Origin: Geodermatophilus africanus | GTDB taxonomy: Bacteria > Actinomycetota > Actinomycetes > Mycobacteriales > Geodermatophilaceae | Assembly (NCBI RefSeq): GCF_900107105.1 | Contig: NZ_FNOT01000005.1 | Location: 166,320-230,319 of the forward strand | Reading direction: 5' to 3' | Length of the DNA stretch: 64,000 bases | In this document: piece after piece, positions 26,214-35,397 of the stretch | Layout of the letters: each line of letters begins with the position of its first letter | Position numbering within the stretch: position 1 is the stretch's first letter | The notes under the pieces: model-generated | Databases searched by the model: none | Seen by the model: only the letters and a program-made list of their open reading frames with translations | What the model was told of the DNA's origin: nothing | Program-made: the position numbers and the translations under genes

Positions 26214-27916
26214 CGGCGCACCCGGGCCAGGCCGCGCCGGAGGGCCTCGCGGGCGCGGGCCGGGACGCCGCGGTCGCCGAGCACGACGCGCGCCGCCGTC
26301 CGCCCGGAGTTGCCCGACACCCCGCCGCCGGGGTGGGTGGAGGCGCCGGCGAGGTAGAGGCCGGCCAGGCCGGGCACCCGGTAGCCGGACAGCGCCGGCG
26401 TCGGCCGGAACGCGAACATGCTGGCCAGCCCCATCTCCACGTGCATGACGTTGCCACGCAGCAGTGACAGTTCCCGTTCCAGCAGCAGCGGGGTCTGCAC
26501 GTACGTCCGCCGCACCGAGGCGGCGAAGCCGGGGGCGAAGCGGTCGACGGCGGCGACCAGCCGGTCGGCCTCGGCCTGCGCGAGCGCGTCCCAGTCGGCG
26601 CCGTCGGCCAACGCGTAGGGGTACCACTGGCCCCACACGGTGACCACGTGCTGACCGGGCGGGGCGAGGGTGTCGTCGGTGGCCGAGAAGCACATCGCCA
26701 GGGGCACCGGCTCGCGGGGCAGCCGGCCGGCCAGCCAGTCGCCGTGCGCGGCGGCCAGCTGCGCGCGGTCGGTGCACAGCAGCTGCAGCCCGCCCAGCGC
26801 CTGCTCGGGCGCGACCCCGGGGTAGGCCGGCGGGCCGTCGGTCAGCGCCCGGACCACCAGGCCGAAGCCGTTGCCCACCGGCGGGGCGGCGTCGGCCAGC
26901 GCCGGCGGGGCGTGCTCCCCGGCCAGGTCGCGGGTGGCCACCACGTGGCACGCGGCGACGACGACCGGGGCCGCGACCCGCCGTCCCGACACCGTCTCGA
27001 CACCGGCCACCCGGCCGTCCTCCACCAGCAGCCGAGCGGCGCCGTCCCCCAGGACGACCCGCCCGCCGTCGGCCTCGAGCCGGCGGCGCAGCGCCTGGGT
27101 CAGCCCGCCGGAGCCGCCCACCGGGTGACCGGGCGGGACGTCGTGCAGCAGCGTCGCCCAGGCGACCATCGCGGCGGTGCCCGGTTCCGACACCGGCGGG
27201 CCGGACTGCGCGCCGAACCAGGCCAGCGCGGCCTTGAGCCGCTCGCTGGTGAACCAGCGGTCGAGCAGCGCGTCGCCGGAGCCGAGGAAGTCGACGGCGA
27301 GGTCGCCGCCGGGGGTCCGGGGCCGGCCGTCGGCGGGGGCACCGAGCGGCCAGAACGAGCGGGCCAGCCCGCCCACCGTGGGCCGCCGCCCGAAGGAGCC
27401 GACGACGGCCCGGCTGCGCGGGGCCCACACCTCGACGAAGCGGCGGTAGGCGGCGGCGTCCTCCGGTCCGCAGGCGGCGGCGACGGAGGCGCAGGTGGCG
27501 TCGAGGTCGACGGAGAACACCAGCGGCCGGCCGTCGGGGCCGGGGGCGCCGGGGGAGGGGGCGGGCGCGAAGCCCCACGGGTCGCAGTCGACGTAGCGCA
27601 GGCCGTGTGCGGCGAGGTCGAGCTCCTCGACGATGCCGCTCTGCCGGATGATGACGTGCGCGCTCGAGCCGCGGTCGACCCGCACGCCCGGCCAGCGCTC
27701 CACGGTCGAGACCGCGCCGCCGAGCACCTCGTCGCGCTCGACCACCTCCACCCGCAGCCCGGCCCGGGCCAGGTAGCAGGCGGCGACCAGCCCGTTGTGC
27801 CCGGCGCCGACGACGACGGCGTCGACGGTGGTGTCGCCGTCCGCGGCCGGCTCGCCGGCGCTCGCCGGCCGCGGCGGCCCTGCTGCGTCCCTGGGGGAGC
27901 TCGCCGGCTCGCTCAC
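26210..27916 (-). CDS. FAD-dependent carotenoid oxidoreductase (CrtO/CrtI superfamily)
   Basis: 568-aa flavoprotein. After a 30-residue Pro/Ala-rich lead, the Rossmann motif is VDAVVVGAGHNGLVAACYLARAG with ERDEVLGGAVSTVE; the C-terminus has GLYLAGASTHPGGGVSGNSGRTAARVVL, typical of CrtO-type ketolases and related all-trans desaturases. It would oxidise or desaturate a carotenoid end group. GTG at 27916 overlaps the GNAT stop. Ketolase versus desaturase cannot be settled here. Confidence 0.85.
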   Translation of the reverse strand: MSEPASSPRDAAGPPRPASAGEPAADGDTTVDAVVVGAGHNGLVAACYLARAGLRVEVVERDEVLGGAVSTVERWPGVRVDRGSSAHVIIRQSGIVEELDLAAHGLRYVDCDPWGFAPAPSPGAPGPDGRPLVFSVDLDATCASVAAACGPEDAAAYRRFVEVWAPRSRAVVGSFGRRPTVGGLARSFWPLGAPADGRPRTPGGDLAVDFLGSGDALLDRWFTSERLKAALAWFGAQSGPPVSEPGTAAMVAWATLLHDVPPGHPVGGSGGLTQALRRRLEADGGRVVLGDGAARLLVEDGRVAGVETVSGRRVAAPVVVAACHVVATRDLAGEHAPPALADAAPPVGNGFGLVVRALTDGPPAYPGVAPEQALGGLQLLCTDRAQLAAAHGDWLAGRLPREPVPLAMCFSATDDTLAPPGQHVVTVWGQWYPYALADGADWDALAQAEADRLVAAVDRFAPGFAASVRRTYVQTPLLLERELSLLRGNVMHVEMGLASMFAFRPTPALSGYRVPGLAGLYLAGASTHPGGGVSGNSGRTAARVVLGDRGVPARAREALRRGLARVRR

Positions 27917-28500
27917 GTGCGGTCGGGCCGGGGCGCCGGTGCCGGGAGCGGCAGGCGGGCGCCGAGGATGGCGAAGGGACGCGAGTCGCCGGGAAAGCGG
28001 TGGTTGCGGGCCAGGTCGACGAAGCCGTCGGCGTGGTACAGCCGGAAGGCCTTGGTGTCGTTGTCGGGGGTCGACAGCAGCGCCGTCGGGTAGGGCAGCC
28101 CGGCCAGCAAGGCGTGCAGCAGCTGGCGGCCCAGCCCGCGGCTCTGGTGGTCGGGGTGCACGTGCAGCTCGCAGACCTCGAAGGCGCCGGGCAGCCAGCG
28201 CTTCGCCGTCCGCCGGTCGAGGGCGGCGCGCACCTGGTCGTGCCACCACTGCCCGGGCGCGATCAGGTAGCCGTAGCCGAACCCGGCGAGGACCTCCCCG
28301 TCGCGGGTCGCCACGAAGGCGCCGACCGCGCGGAACCCGGGGCGCTCGGTGTGCTGGATGGCGTAGCCGTACCGGCCGGCGACCACCGAGGGGCTGTAGC
28401 CCATCGCCTCGCCGTAGATGGCCAGCGCCTCGTGCATGTGGTCGCGCAGCCAGCCGGTGGGCAGCTCGGTGACCCGCGCCGCGGGCGTCGTCCCCGTCAC
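27913..28500 (-). CDS. GNAT family acetyltransferase
   Basis: 195-aa N-acetyltransferase fold: GEVLAGFGYGYLI, CELHVHPDHQSRGLGRQLLHALLAGLP (motif A, the acetyl-CoA loop) and LSTPDNDTKAFRLYHADGFVDL (motif B). The GTG start overlaps the YbaK-family stop. Acceptor unknown; it lies in an otherwise carotenoid-like operon but may be a passenger. Confidence 0.87.
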   Translation of the reverse strand: MTGTTPAARVTELPTGWLRDHMHEALAIYGEAMGYSPSVVAGRYGYAIQHTERPGFRAVGAFVATRDGEVLAGFGYGYLIAPGQWWHDQVRAALDRRTAKRWLPGAFEVCELHVHPDHQSRGLGRQLLHALLAGLPYPTALLSTPDNDTKAFRLYHADGFVDLARNHRFPGDSRPFAILGARLPLPAPAPRPDRT

Positions 28501-29009
28501 GCGCGCACCGTCTCGGGCAGGACCACCGGGCCGTCCCCGACCTCGGCGGCGGTCCCGCCGGTCAGCCGGAGCAGCTCCTCGTAGCTCGTCGGGAACACCG
28601 CGTGCGGGTGGCCGGCCGCGGCCCAGACCTGGTCGTGCCGGGCCAGCTCGATGTCGACCAGCGTGCCGATCGGCTCCGGGTGGCCGATCGGCGCGACGCC
28701 GCCGATGGGCTGGCCGGTGTGCCGGCGCACGAAGTCCGCCGACGCCGGGCGCACGTCGCGGACGCCGAGCAGCGCGGCCACTCTCGCCACGTCGACCCGG
28801 TGGGAGCCGCTGGTGAGGACCAGCAGCGGTGCGCCGTCGACGTCGAACAGCAGGCTGTTGGCGATGGCCCCGAGCGGGACGCCGAGCTCTCCGGCCGCCT
28901 CGGCGGCGGTGCGGGCGCTGCCGGTGAGCTCGAGCACCCGGCCGGTCGCACCGGACGCGGCCAGCAGCGAGGAGATGGCGGCCACCCGTGGGTGCTCGGG
29001 TCGGCTCAT
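28497..29009 (-). CDS. YbaK/EbsC-family aminoacyl-tRNA deacylase-like protein
   Basis: 170-aa editing-domain protein: RTAAEAAGELGVPLGAIANSLLF, LLVLTSGSHRVDVARVAALLG, and the active-site block QPIGGVAPIGHPEPIGTLVDIEL. Such proteins clear mischarged tRNA in trans. ATG at 29009 is chosen; CAGGAT ends 6 nt upstream, compatible with leaderless initiation. It heads the six-gene minus-strand operon. Confidence 0.88.
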   Translation of the reverse strand: MSRPEHPRVAAISSLLAASGATGRVLELTGSARTAAEAAGELGVPLGAIANSLLFDVDGAPLLVLTSGSHRVDVARVAALLGVRDVRPASADFVRRHTGQPIGGVAPIGHPEPIGTLVDIELARHDQVWAAAGHPHAVFPTSYEELLRLTGGTAAEVGDGPVVLPETVRA

Positions 29010-29115
29010 GCGTCGATCCTGCCATCGGCCGGGGCGGTCCGCTCCGGGCCCGGGCGACGACGTCCCAGGTCCTGTCGTACGTCGGCTTGACGATGTCGGT
29101 GCCGTCGGGTGTACT

Positions 29116-29149
29116 CGACGTCGTTCGAACACGCGTTCGAACGACGTCG
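29116..29149. promoter_or_regulatory. LexA (SOS) operator with extended palindrome
   Basis: TCGAACacgcGTTCGA (29125-29140) matches the actinobacterial SOS box exactly. Symmetry continues outward to 15-bp arms (29116-29130, 29135-29149), an unusually complete palindrome. It is 80 bp upstream of the DUF6504-HEPN-dnaE2 operon and 107 bp from the divergent YbaK gene. Confidence 0.93.
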
Positions 29150-29230
29150 GCCCCCCGCCGTACCGGGTCCTTCCCCACCCGGTGCGGCGGGCCGGGGCCG
29201 GTGGGGCGGCGGAGCGGTGGGGAGTCTGTC

Positions 29231-29557
29231 ATGAGCCGGGTGCCGGGCGGGGTCGGCGAGCGGGTCGGCGAGGAGGTGCAGGTGGAGCGTGGGCCGCTCG
29301 GGCCGGCGCAGTTCTGGCGCGGGCAGTCGCGGTACGTCGTCGGCGAGCTGCTCGACTCGTGGGTGGAGACCGCCCCGTGGTGGCAGCCCGGTGCCGCGGG
29401 ATCCGGTGGCGCCTCCGCCGAGCTGGTCGCCAGCCGCCAGGTGTGGCGGGTCGAGGCGGTCCGGGCCGGCCGGTCGCGGATGAGCTTCGCCGGCGTCTTC
29501 GACCTCAGCTGGCAGTCGGCGGACAACCGCTGGTCGCTCGTGCGGGTGCACGACTGA
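29231..29557 (+). CDS. DUF6504 family protein (SOS operon)
   Basis: 108-aa protein of the DUF6504 type: FWRGQSRYVVGELLDSWVETAPWW, RQVWRVEA, and GVFDLSWQSADNRWSLVRVHD. These genes usually lie beside Y-family or DnaE2 polymerases in actinobacteria; function unknown. ATG 29231 has GGGGAG about 7 nt upstream. Its stop overlaps the HEPN gene start (TGATG). Confidence 0.8.
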   Translation: MSRVPGGVGERVGEEVQVERGPLGPAQFWRGQSRYVVGELLDSWVETAPWWQPGAAGSGGASAELVASRQVWRVEAVRAGRSRMSFAGVFDLSWQSADNRWSLVRVHD

Positions 29558-30042
29558 TGGGAGCCGTCCGCGCCATGGCCGACCAGCTGCCCCTGCCGCC
29601 GCCGCTGCCCCCGGCCGCCCGCCAGCTGCTCGGCCAGGCCTCCCGGGCGCTGGCCGAGGCGGCGGCGAGCGCCGACGCCCGGCAGCGCTACGCCACCGCC
29701 CACCTGGGCGCGCTGCGCGCCGCCGCCGCGGTGCTGGCCGCCCGCACCCGGCCGGAGGCCGGGCGGCGCCGCCCGCGCAGCGCCTGGGTGCTGCTCGGCC
29801 AGGTCGCGCCCGAGCTGGGGGAGTGGGCCACCTTCTTCGCCGCCGGCGCGGCCAAGCGGGCCGCCGCCGAGGCCGGGCTGTCCCACGCGGTCACCGACCG
29901 TGAGGCCGATGACCTGGTCCGCGACGTGCGCGCCTTCCTCGCCGTCGTCGACAACGCGCTGGGCGGCACGCCGCCGCTGGAGTCGCCCCGGCGCGCGCGC
30001 CCGCGGGTGGTCGGCGGGTCCGAGCACCGGAACGGGAGGTGA
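29557..30042 (+). CDS. SAV_6107-type HEPN domain protein
   Basis: 161-aa helical protein resembling the SAV_6107 HEPN family: AARQLLGQASRALAEAAASADARQRYATAHLGALRAAAAVLAAR, WVLLGQVAPELGEWATFFAAGAAKRAA and VRDVRAFLAVVDNAL. Some HEPN domains are RNases; the R-x4-H motif is not evident here. TGATG start overlap with DUF6504 and GTGA overlap with dnaE2 place it firmly in the SOS operon. ATG at 29575 is an alternative start. Confidence 0.78.
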   Translation: MGAVRAMADQLPLPPPLPPAARQLLGQASRALAEAAASADARQRYATAHLGALRAAAAVLAARTRPEAGRRRPRSAWVLLGQVAPELGEWATFFAAGAAKRAAAEAGLSHAVTDREADDLVRDVRAFLAVVDNALGGTPPLESPRRARPRVVGGSEHRNGR

Positions 30043-33000
30043 GGGCCGACCCCTTCGTCCACCTCCACGTCGCCTCGGGCTACTCCATGCAGTACGGGGC
30101 CAACCACCCGGCCGACCTGGTCGAGCGGGCGGTCGAGCACGGCATGCGGGCCCTGGCGCTCACCGACCGTGACGGGCTCTACGGCGCGGTGAAGTTCGCG
30201 CTGGCCTGCCGGGCGGCCGACGTGCGGCCGCTGTTCGGGGTGGACCTGGCGGTGATGCCCTCGGTGGACTCGACCGTCCCGCCGGCTCTGGCGCCGGTGA
30301 TCGGCGGGGCGCACTCGGCGCAGCGGGCACGGGCCCGCCGGCCGGGTGTGCCGGACGACGCCCCCGGCCGCGCCGGCCGCCGCTCGCCGGCCCGCGGCGG
30401 GGCCAGCGTCGACCCGCGGCTGCCGCGGGTCACCTTCCTCGCCCGCGACGGCGCGGGCTGGCGCTCGCTGTGCCGGCTGACCAGCGCGACCCACCTGCGC
30501 GGCACGCGCGGGGAGCCGGTGAGCTCGCTCGCGCTGGCCGCCGAGCACGCGCCCGGGCTGGTGGCCCTGCTGGGCCCGGACTCCCCGGTGGGCCGGGCCC
30601 TGGCCGCCGGGCGGGCCGACGTGGCCTCCGCCCGGTTGGCCGCCTGGCGCGCGGTCTTCGGCCCCGGCTCGCTGGTGCTCGAGGTCGTGCACCACCGCGG
30701 CCGGGGCGACCGCTCCCGAGCCCAGGCGCTGCTGCGCTTCGCCGCCGCGGAGGGAGTGCCGGCGGTGCTGACCAACGCGGTCCGCTACGTCGACGCCTTA
30801 GACGCGCCCACCGCCGACGTCCTGGACGCGGCGCGCCGGCTGGTCCCCCTGGACGCCCGGCACGTCGACCGGCGCACCGCCGAGGGGTACCTGAAGTCGG
30901 GCAAGGAGATGGCCGAGGTCGCCGACGACCTCGTCGGCCCCGACCGGGACGCCGCGCTGCGGCTGCTGGAGCGCACCGCCCGGCTGGCCGAGCAGTGCGC
31001 GGTCGACATCCGGGCCGACCTCGGCGTCGGCACCGTCCGCTACCCCGAGCTCGACGTGGTCACCATCCCGGCCGAGCAGGGGATGAGCCCCCCGGCGGTG
31101 CTGCGCGCCCGCTGCGAGGCCGGGCTGGGCCGGCGGGGCATGGCCCGCACGGCGGAGGTGGCCCGGCGACTGGACGACGAGCTGGCGGTCATCGACACCC
31201 TCGGCTACCCGTCCTACTTCCTCACCGTCGCCGACGTGGTCGACCTCATCACGAGCCTGAGGGTCCGGGCCGCGGCGCGGGGGTCGGGCGCCGGCAGCCT
31301 GGTCACCTACCTGCTGGGCATCTCCGACGTCGACCCGATCCGGTACGGCCTGCTGATGGAGCGCTTCCTCTCCCCGCTGCGCCACCAGCTGCCCGACGTC
31401 GACATCGACGTGGAGTCCGCCCGCCGGATGGAGGTGTACGACGCGGTCCTCGACCGCTTCGGCGCCCACCGGGTCAGCTGCATCTCGATGATGGACACCT
31501 ACCGGGTGCGGCACGCCATCCGGGACGTCGGGGCCGCGCTCGGGCTGCCGCCGGCCGAGGTCGACGCGGTCGCCAAGGCGTTCCCGCACATCCGCGCCAA
31601 CCAGGTGCACGCCGCGCTCAAGGACCTCCCCGAGCTGCGGGCCAGCCGGCTGGGCTCGCGGCGCGGTGGTGGCACCGGCGACCTCGACCTGCTGTTCGAC
31701 CTGGTCGCCCGGCTCGACGGGCTGCCCCGGCACATCGCGCTGCACCCGTGCGGCGTGCTGATCTCCGACGCCACGCTGCTCGACCGCACCCCGGTGGAGA
31801 ACAGCTACCTGGGCTATCCGATGAGCCAGTTCGACAAGGACGACGTCGAGGAGCTCGGGCTGCTCAAGCTGGACCTGCTCGGCATCCGGATGCAGTCGGC
31901 GATCGCGCACGCCCTCGACGAGGTGGCCCGGGTCGACGGCGAGACCGTCGACATCGACGCCGTCCCGCGCGACGACCCGACGACGTTCGAGCTGATCCGC
32001 AGCACCCGGACCCTCGGCATGTTCCAGATCGAGTCGCCGGGGCAGCGGGAGCTGGTCGGCAAGTTCGGGCCGGAGACGTTCGAGGACATCGTCATCGACA
32101 TCTCGCTGTTCCGGCCCGGCCCGGTGAAGAGCGACATGGTCACCCCGTTCCTGCTGGCCCGGAACGGCTGGCGGGAGCCGGTCTACCCGCACCCCGACCT
32201 CGCGCCGTTCCTGGAGCAGACCGCCGGCGTCGTGGTCTTCCACGAGCAGGTGCTGCAGATCGTGGCCCGGATGACCGGCTGCGACCTGGCCCAGGCCGAC
32301 GAGGCCCGCCGGGCGCTGGGGGACCGCGAGCTGCACGCCGAGGTGCGCGCCTGGTTCATGCCCGAGGCGCTGCAGCACTACCCGGTGGAGGTGGTCGAGC
32401 AGGTGTGGGAGGTGCTGGTCGCCTTCGGCTCGTTCGGCTTCTGCAAGGCCCACGCCGCGGCGTTCGCCCTACCCACCTACCAGTCGGCCTGGCTGAAGAC
32501 CCACCACCCGGCGGCGTTCCTCGCCGGCGTGCTCACCCACGACCCGGGGATGTACCCGAAGCGGCTGATCCTCGACGACGCCCGCAACTTCGGCGTCCGG
32601 GTGATGGGCCTGGACGTCAACGCCTCGGCCGGCACCTACCGGGTCGAGCGGCTCGGGTCCACCACCGACCCTGAGGGTGCACCTGAGGTCGAGGGCAGCT
32701 GGACGCGCCCGGAGTGGATGCCGGCGGCGATGCCCGACCCGTCCCGCTACGGCATCCGGCTGTCCCTGGCCGACGTGAAGGGCATCTCCGACGACGAGGT
32801 GGCGCGGGTCGTCGCCGGGCAGCCCTACCGCTCGCTCACCGACTTCTGGCACCGGGCGTCGGTGTCCCGGCCGGTGGTGGAGCGGCTGGTGCTGGCCGGC
32901 GGCTTCGACTCCCTCTACGGCTTCGGGGTCCGCGACCGCGAGGCCGGCCGGCCCACCCGCAGCCGCCGGCAGGTCACCCGCCGCGACCTGCTGCTGCAGA

Positions 33001-33842
33001 TCGGCGAGCTGGACCGGTGGAGCCGCAGCGGCGCGAAGGCCGCCACGACCGGGCAGCTCAGCCTCGACCTGATGGGCCTCGACATGGGGGGCACGGAGCT
33101 GCCCGTCGAGGAGGCCGAGCCGGGGCTGGACTGGGCCGAGGGCAGCGGGCTGCCGGAGTTCACCGACGCCGAGCTGGTGCGCGCCGAGCTGGAGGTGCTC
33201 GGCCTGGACGCCAGCCGGCACGTCGTCGACTTCTACCGGCCGTTCCTCGCCGCGATCGGCGCGGTGCCGGCGGGCGAGCTGCTCGGCAGCCGCAGCGGGG
33301 CCGAGGTGCTGGTCGCCGGGGTCAAGGTGGCCACCCAGACGCCGCCGATCCGCTCCGGTCGCCGGGTGGTCTTCGTGACCCTCGACGACGGCACCGGCTG
33401 CACCGACTCCACCTTCTTCGAGGACGCCCAGGGCCCCTACGCCTCGACGGTCTTCCACTCGTGGCTGCTGGTCATCCGCGGGGTGCTGCGGCGCACCGGG
33501 CCGCGCGGGGTCTCGCTGCGGGCCACCGGCGCGTGGGAGCTGCCGGCGCTGCACGAGGCCTGGGAGACCGGCGGGCTGGAGGCGGTGGCCGAGCAGATGG
33601 CGGCCCCTGGGGAGTACACCGAGCAGTCGATCGCCGGCGCGGCCGCCTCCCGCGGCTCCCGGCCGGTGGTGGTCAAGCCGGTGCTGGTGCACCCCACGGG
33701 CTTCCGGATGTCGCCCTACGCCGACATCAAGCCGGCGGGGGAGGACGCCATGACCGTGGCGCGCCGCGACGCCACCCGCCGGGGGACGTCGTCGGCGCCG
33801 CGCAAGCTGTGGCACTCCAGCCCTGGCAGCTCCGGCCACTGA
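30039..33842 (+). CDS. dnaE2: Error-prone DNA polymerase III alpha (DnaE2)
   Basis: 1267-aa C-family polymerase for translesion synthesis, longer than mycobacterial DnaE2 (about 1080) mainly through an Arg/Pro/Ala-rich insert in the PHP domain (near residues 95-130). The PHP start is FVHLHVASGYSMQYGANHP. The palm acids are in LPDVDIDVESARR and LLKLDLLGIRMQ; HhH and OB-fold regions follow (EVLVAGVKVATQTPPIRSGRRVVFVTLDDGTG). The GTG start overlaps the HEPN stop. No imuA' or imuB gene is adjacent, unlike many DnaE2 loci. Controlled by the LexA box upstream. Confidence 0.94.
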   Translation: MRADPFVHLHVASGYSMQYGANHPADLVERAVEHGMRALALTDRDGLYGAVKFALACRAADVRPLFGVDLAVMPSVDSTVPPALAPVIGGAHSAQRARARRPGVPDDAPGRAGRRSPARGGASVDPRLPRVTFLARDGAGWRSLCRLTSATHLRGTRGEPVSSLALAAEHAPGLVALLGPDSPVGRALAAGRADVASARLAAWRAVFGPGSLVLEVVHHRGRGDRSRAQALLRFAAAEGVPAVLTNAVRYVDALDAPTADVLDAARRLVPLDARHVDRRTAEGYLKSGKEMAEVADDLVGPDRDAALRLLERTARLAEQCAVDIRADLGVGTVRYPELDVVTIPAEQGMSPPAVLRARCEAGLGRRGMARTAEVARRLDDELAVIDTLGYPSYFLTVADVVDLITSLRVRAAARGSGAGSLVTYLLGISDVDPIRYGLLMERFLSPLRHQLPDVDIDVESARRMEVYDAVLDRFGAHRVSCISMMDTYRVRHAIRDVGAALGLPPAEVDAVAKAFPHIRANQVHAALKDLPELRASRLGSRRGGGTGDLDLLFDLVARLDGLPRHIALHPCGVLISDATLLDRTPVENSYLGYPMSQFDKDDVEELGLLKLDLLGIRMQSAIAHALDEVARVDGETVDIDAVPRDDPTTFELIRSTRTLGMFQIESPGQRELVGKFGPETFEDIVIDISLFRPGPVKSDMVTPFLLARNGWREPVYPHPDLAPFLEQTAGVVVFHEQVLQIVARMTGCDLAQADEARRALGDRELHAEVRAWFMPEALQHYPVEVVEQVWEVLVAFGSFGFCKAHAAAFALPTYQSAWLKTHHPAAFLAGVLTHDPGMYPKRLILDDARNFGVRVMGLDVNASAGTYRVERLGSTTDPEGAPEVEGSWTRPEWMPAAMPDPSRYGIRLSLADVKGISDDEVARVVAGQPYRSLTDFWHRASVSRPVVERLVLAGGFDSLYGFGVRDREAGRPTRSRRQVTRRDLLLQIGELDRWSRSGAKAATTGQLSLDLMGLDMGGTELPVEEAEPGLDWAEGSGLPEFTDAELVRAELEVLGLDASRHVVDFYRPFLAAIGAVPAGELLGSRSGAEVLVAGVKVATQTPPIRSGRRVVFVTLDDGTGCTDSTFFEDAQGPYASTVFHSWLLVIRGVLRRTGPRGVSLRATGAWELPALHEAWETGGLEAVAEQMAAPGEYTEQSIAGAAASRGSRPVVVKPVLVHPTGFRMSPYADIKPAGEDAMTVARRDATRRGTSSAPRKLWHSSPGSSGH

Positions 33843-33897
33843 GGGAGGACCCCGGCCTCCTCGCAGGCTCGGGCGGACCCGGGACGAGGCCCCAGCC
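33843..33897. repeat. Interspersed palindromic spacer repeat
   Basis: GGAGGACCCCGGCCTCCTCG, core CTCGCAGGCTCG, then GGGACGAGGCCCC. It begins at the dnaE2 stop and probably terminates the SOS operon. The remaining 125 bp before the VOC gene show nothing further. Confidence 0.65.
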
Positions 33898-34022
33898 GCC
33901 CCCACGCCCGCGGTCCACGCGGTCGGACCGCCGCGCCGGCGACCGATGACCTCCGGGCGGGACGGCGGTCTACTCCTCGACGCCGGAGTGACCCGCTCCA
34001 CCCACCCGAGAGGACGCCCCCC

Positions 34023-34508
34023 ATGCCCAAGCAGATCCCGTGCCTGTGGTTCGACGGCCAGGCCGAGCAGGCCGCCCAGCACTACACCTCGATCTTCCCC
34101 AACTCCTCGATCGCCGAGGTCACCCGCTACGGGCCCGACATGCCTCCGCCGATGAAGGAGGGGCACGTCCTCACCGTCAGCTTCACCCTCGACGGCCAGG
34201 AGTACGTCGGCCTCAACGGCGGCCCCCAGTTCTCGTTCAGCGAGGCGATCTCCTTCCAGATCATGTGCGCCGACCAGGAGGAGGCCGACCACTACTGGGA
34301 CCGGCTGACCGACGGCGGCGAGGAGAGCATGTGCGGCTGGCTCAAGGACCGCTTCGGCGTCTCCTGGCAGGTGGTACCGGTCGAGCTCCTGTCCTTGACC
34401 AACGACCCCGACCCCGGTCGGGCGCAGCGGGCGACCCAGGCGATGCTGCAGATGCGCCGCATCGACATCGAGGAGATCAAGCGGGCCGCCGACGGGGTCA
34501 CCGCCTGA
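34023..34508 (+). CDS. VOC family protein (PhnB-like)
   Basis: 161-aa vicinal-oxygen-chelate fold protein of the PhnB / 3-demethylubiquinone methyltransferase-like group: IPCLWFDGQAEQAAQHYTSIFPNSSI, GLNGGPQFSFSEAISFQIMCADQEEADHYWDRL and CGWLKDRFGVSWQVVP are the standard blocks. No enzyme activity is established for most members. GAGAGGA lies about 8 nt before ATG. Confidence 0.9.
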   Translation: MPKQIPCLWFDGQAEQAAQHYTSIFPNSSIAEVTRYGPDMPPPMKEGHVLTVSFTLDGQEYVGLNGGPQFSFSEAISFQIMCADQEEADHYWDRLTDGGEESMCGWLKDRFGVSWQVVPVELLSLTNDPDPGRAQRATQAMLQMRRIDIEEIKRAADGVTA

Positions 34509-34510
34509 GA

Positions 34511-34551
34511 GGACGCGTCCGCCGTGGGCGGTGTGCGCGGACGGCGCGTCC
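34511..34551 (+). terminator. Hairpin terminator after the VOC gene
   Basis: GGACGCGTCCGC pairs with GCGGACGGCGCGTCC (2-nt bulge), a long GC stem 3 nt after the stop codon. No T-tract. Confidence 0.6.
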
Positions 34552-34644
34552 CCGGCCCGGGATGCGCCCCGAACGCACACCGCCGCCGGGCGCACCCCGC
34601 GAGCGGACCGGTGGCCGGCACCGACCGCGGCTAGGCTCCGACGG

Positions 34645-35397
34645 GTGCCGCCGTCTGCTCCCGCCTCGTCCGCCGCGGACCAGCTGCCCGCCCGCGCGGC
34701 CGCCCTCTGGGCCGCCCTCGACCCGATCGTCGCGGCAGGCCACCCGCTGCGGGTCCTCGACGTCGGCGGCGGCAGTGGCAACTCCGCCGTCCGCCTGGCG
34801 CAGATGGGCCACGACGTCACCGTGGTCGACCCCAGCGCCGACGCCCTCGCCACGCTGAACAAGCGGGCCGCGACCGCCGGCGTCGGACCGCGGGTGCACG
34901 GCGTGCAGGGCGACGGCGACCGGCTGCACGAGGTCGTGCCCGCCGGCGCGGACGACGGCTACGACCTGGCCCTGTGCCACTCGGTGCTCGAGGTGGTCGA
35001 CGACCCGGCCGCCACGCTGCGCGAGCTCGCCCGCGCGCTGCGCCCCGGCGGCACCGCCAGCGTCGCCTCGGCCAACCGGGCCGGCGCGGTGCTGGCCCGG
35101 GCCGTCGCCGGGCACCCCGTCGAGGCACTGGCCCTGCTCGAGGACCGCGATCCCGCCCCGCGGCGCGCCAGCCGCCCGGCCCGCCGGCGCTTCGCCCCCC
35201 AGGACCTGCTCGCCCTCGTCGAGGCCGCCGGACTGCAGCCGGGCACCTGGCGCGGCGTCTCGGTCGTCGCCGACCTGCTCGACGTCGCCTCCGGCGCCGA
35301 TCCCGAGGCGGTCCGCGGGCTCGAGCTGGCGCTGGCGGGCAGCTCGCCCTACCGCGACGTCGCCGCCGGGTTGCACGTGCTCGCGACCCGCCCGTGA
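34645..35397 (+). CDS. SAM-dependent methyltransferase (class I)
   Basis: 250-aa methyltransferase: motif I LRVLDVGGGSGNSAVRLAQMG, VTVVDPSADAL, and the post-I/II region DDGYDLALCHSVLEVVDDPAATLRELARALRPGGTASV. Substrate unknown. GTG at 34645 follows TAGGCT (34632-34637) by 7 nt, so the mRNA is probably leaderless. The stop overlaps the start of the phosphodiesterase gene (GTGA). Confidence 0.9.
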   Translation: MPPSAPASSAADQLPARAAALWAALDPIVAAGHPLRVLDVGGGSGNSAVRLAQMGHDVTVVDPSADALATLNKRAATAGVGPRVHGVQGDGDRLHEVVPAGADDGYDLALCHSVLEVVDDPAATLRELARALRPGGTASVASANRAGAVLARAVAGHPVEALALLEDRDPAPRRASRPARRRFAPQDLLALVEAAGLQPGTWRGVSVVADLLDVASGADPEAVRGLELALAGSSPYRDVAAGLHVLATRP

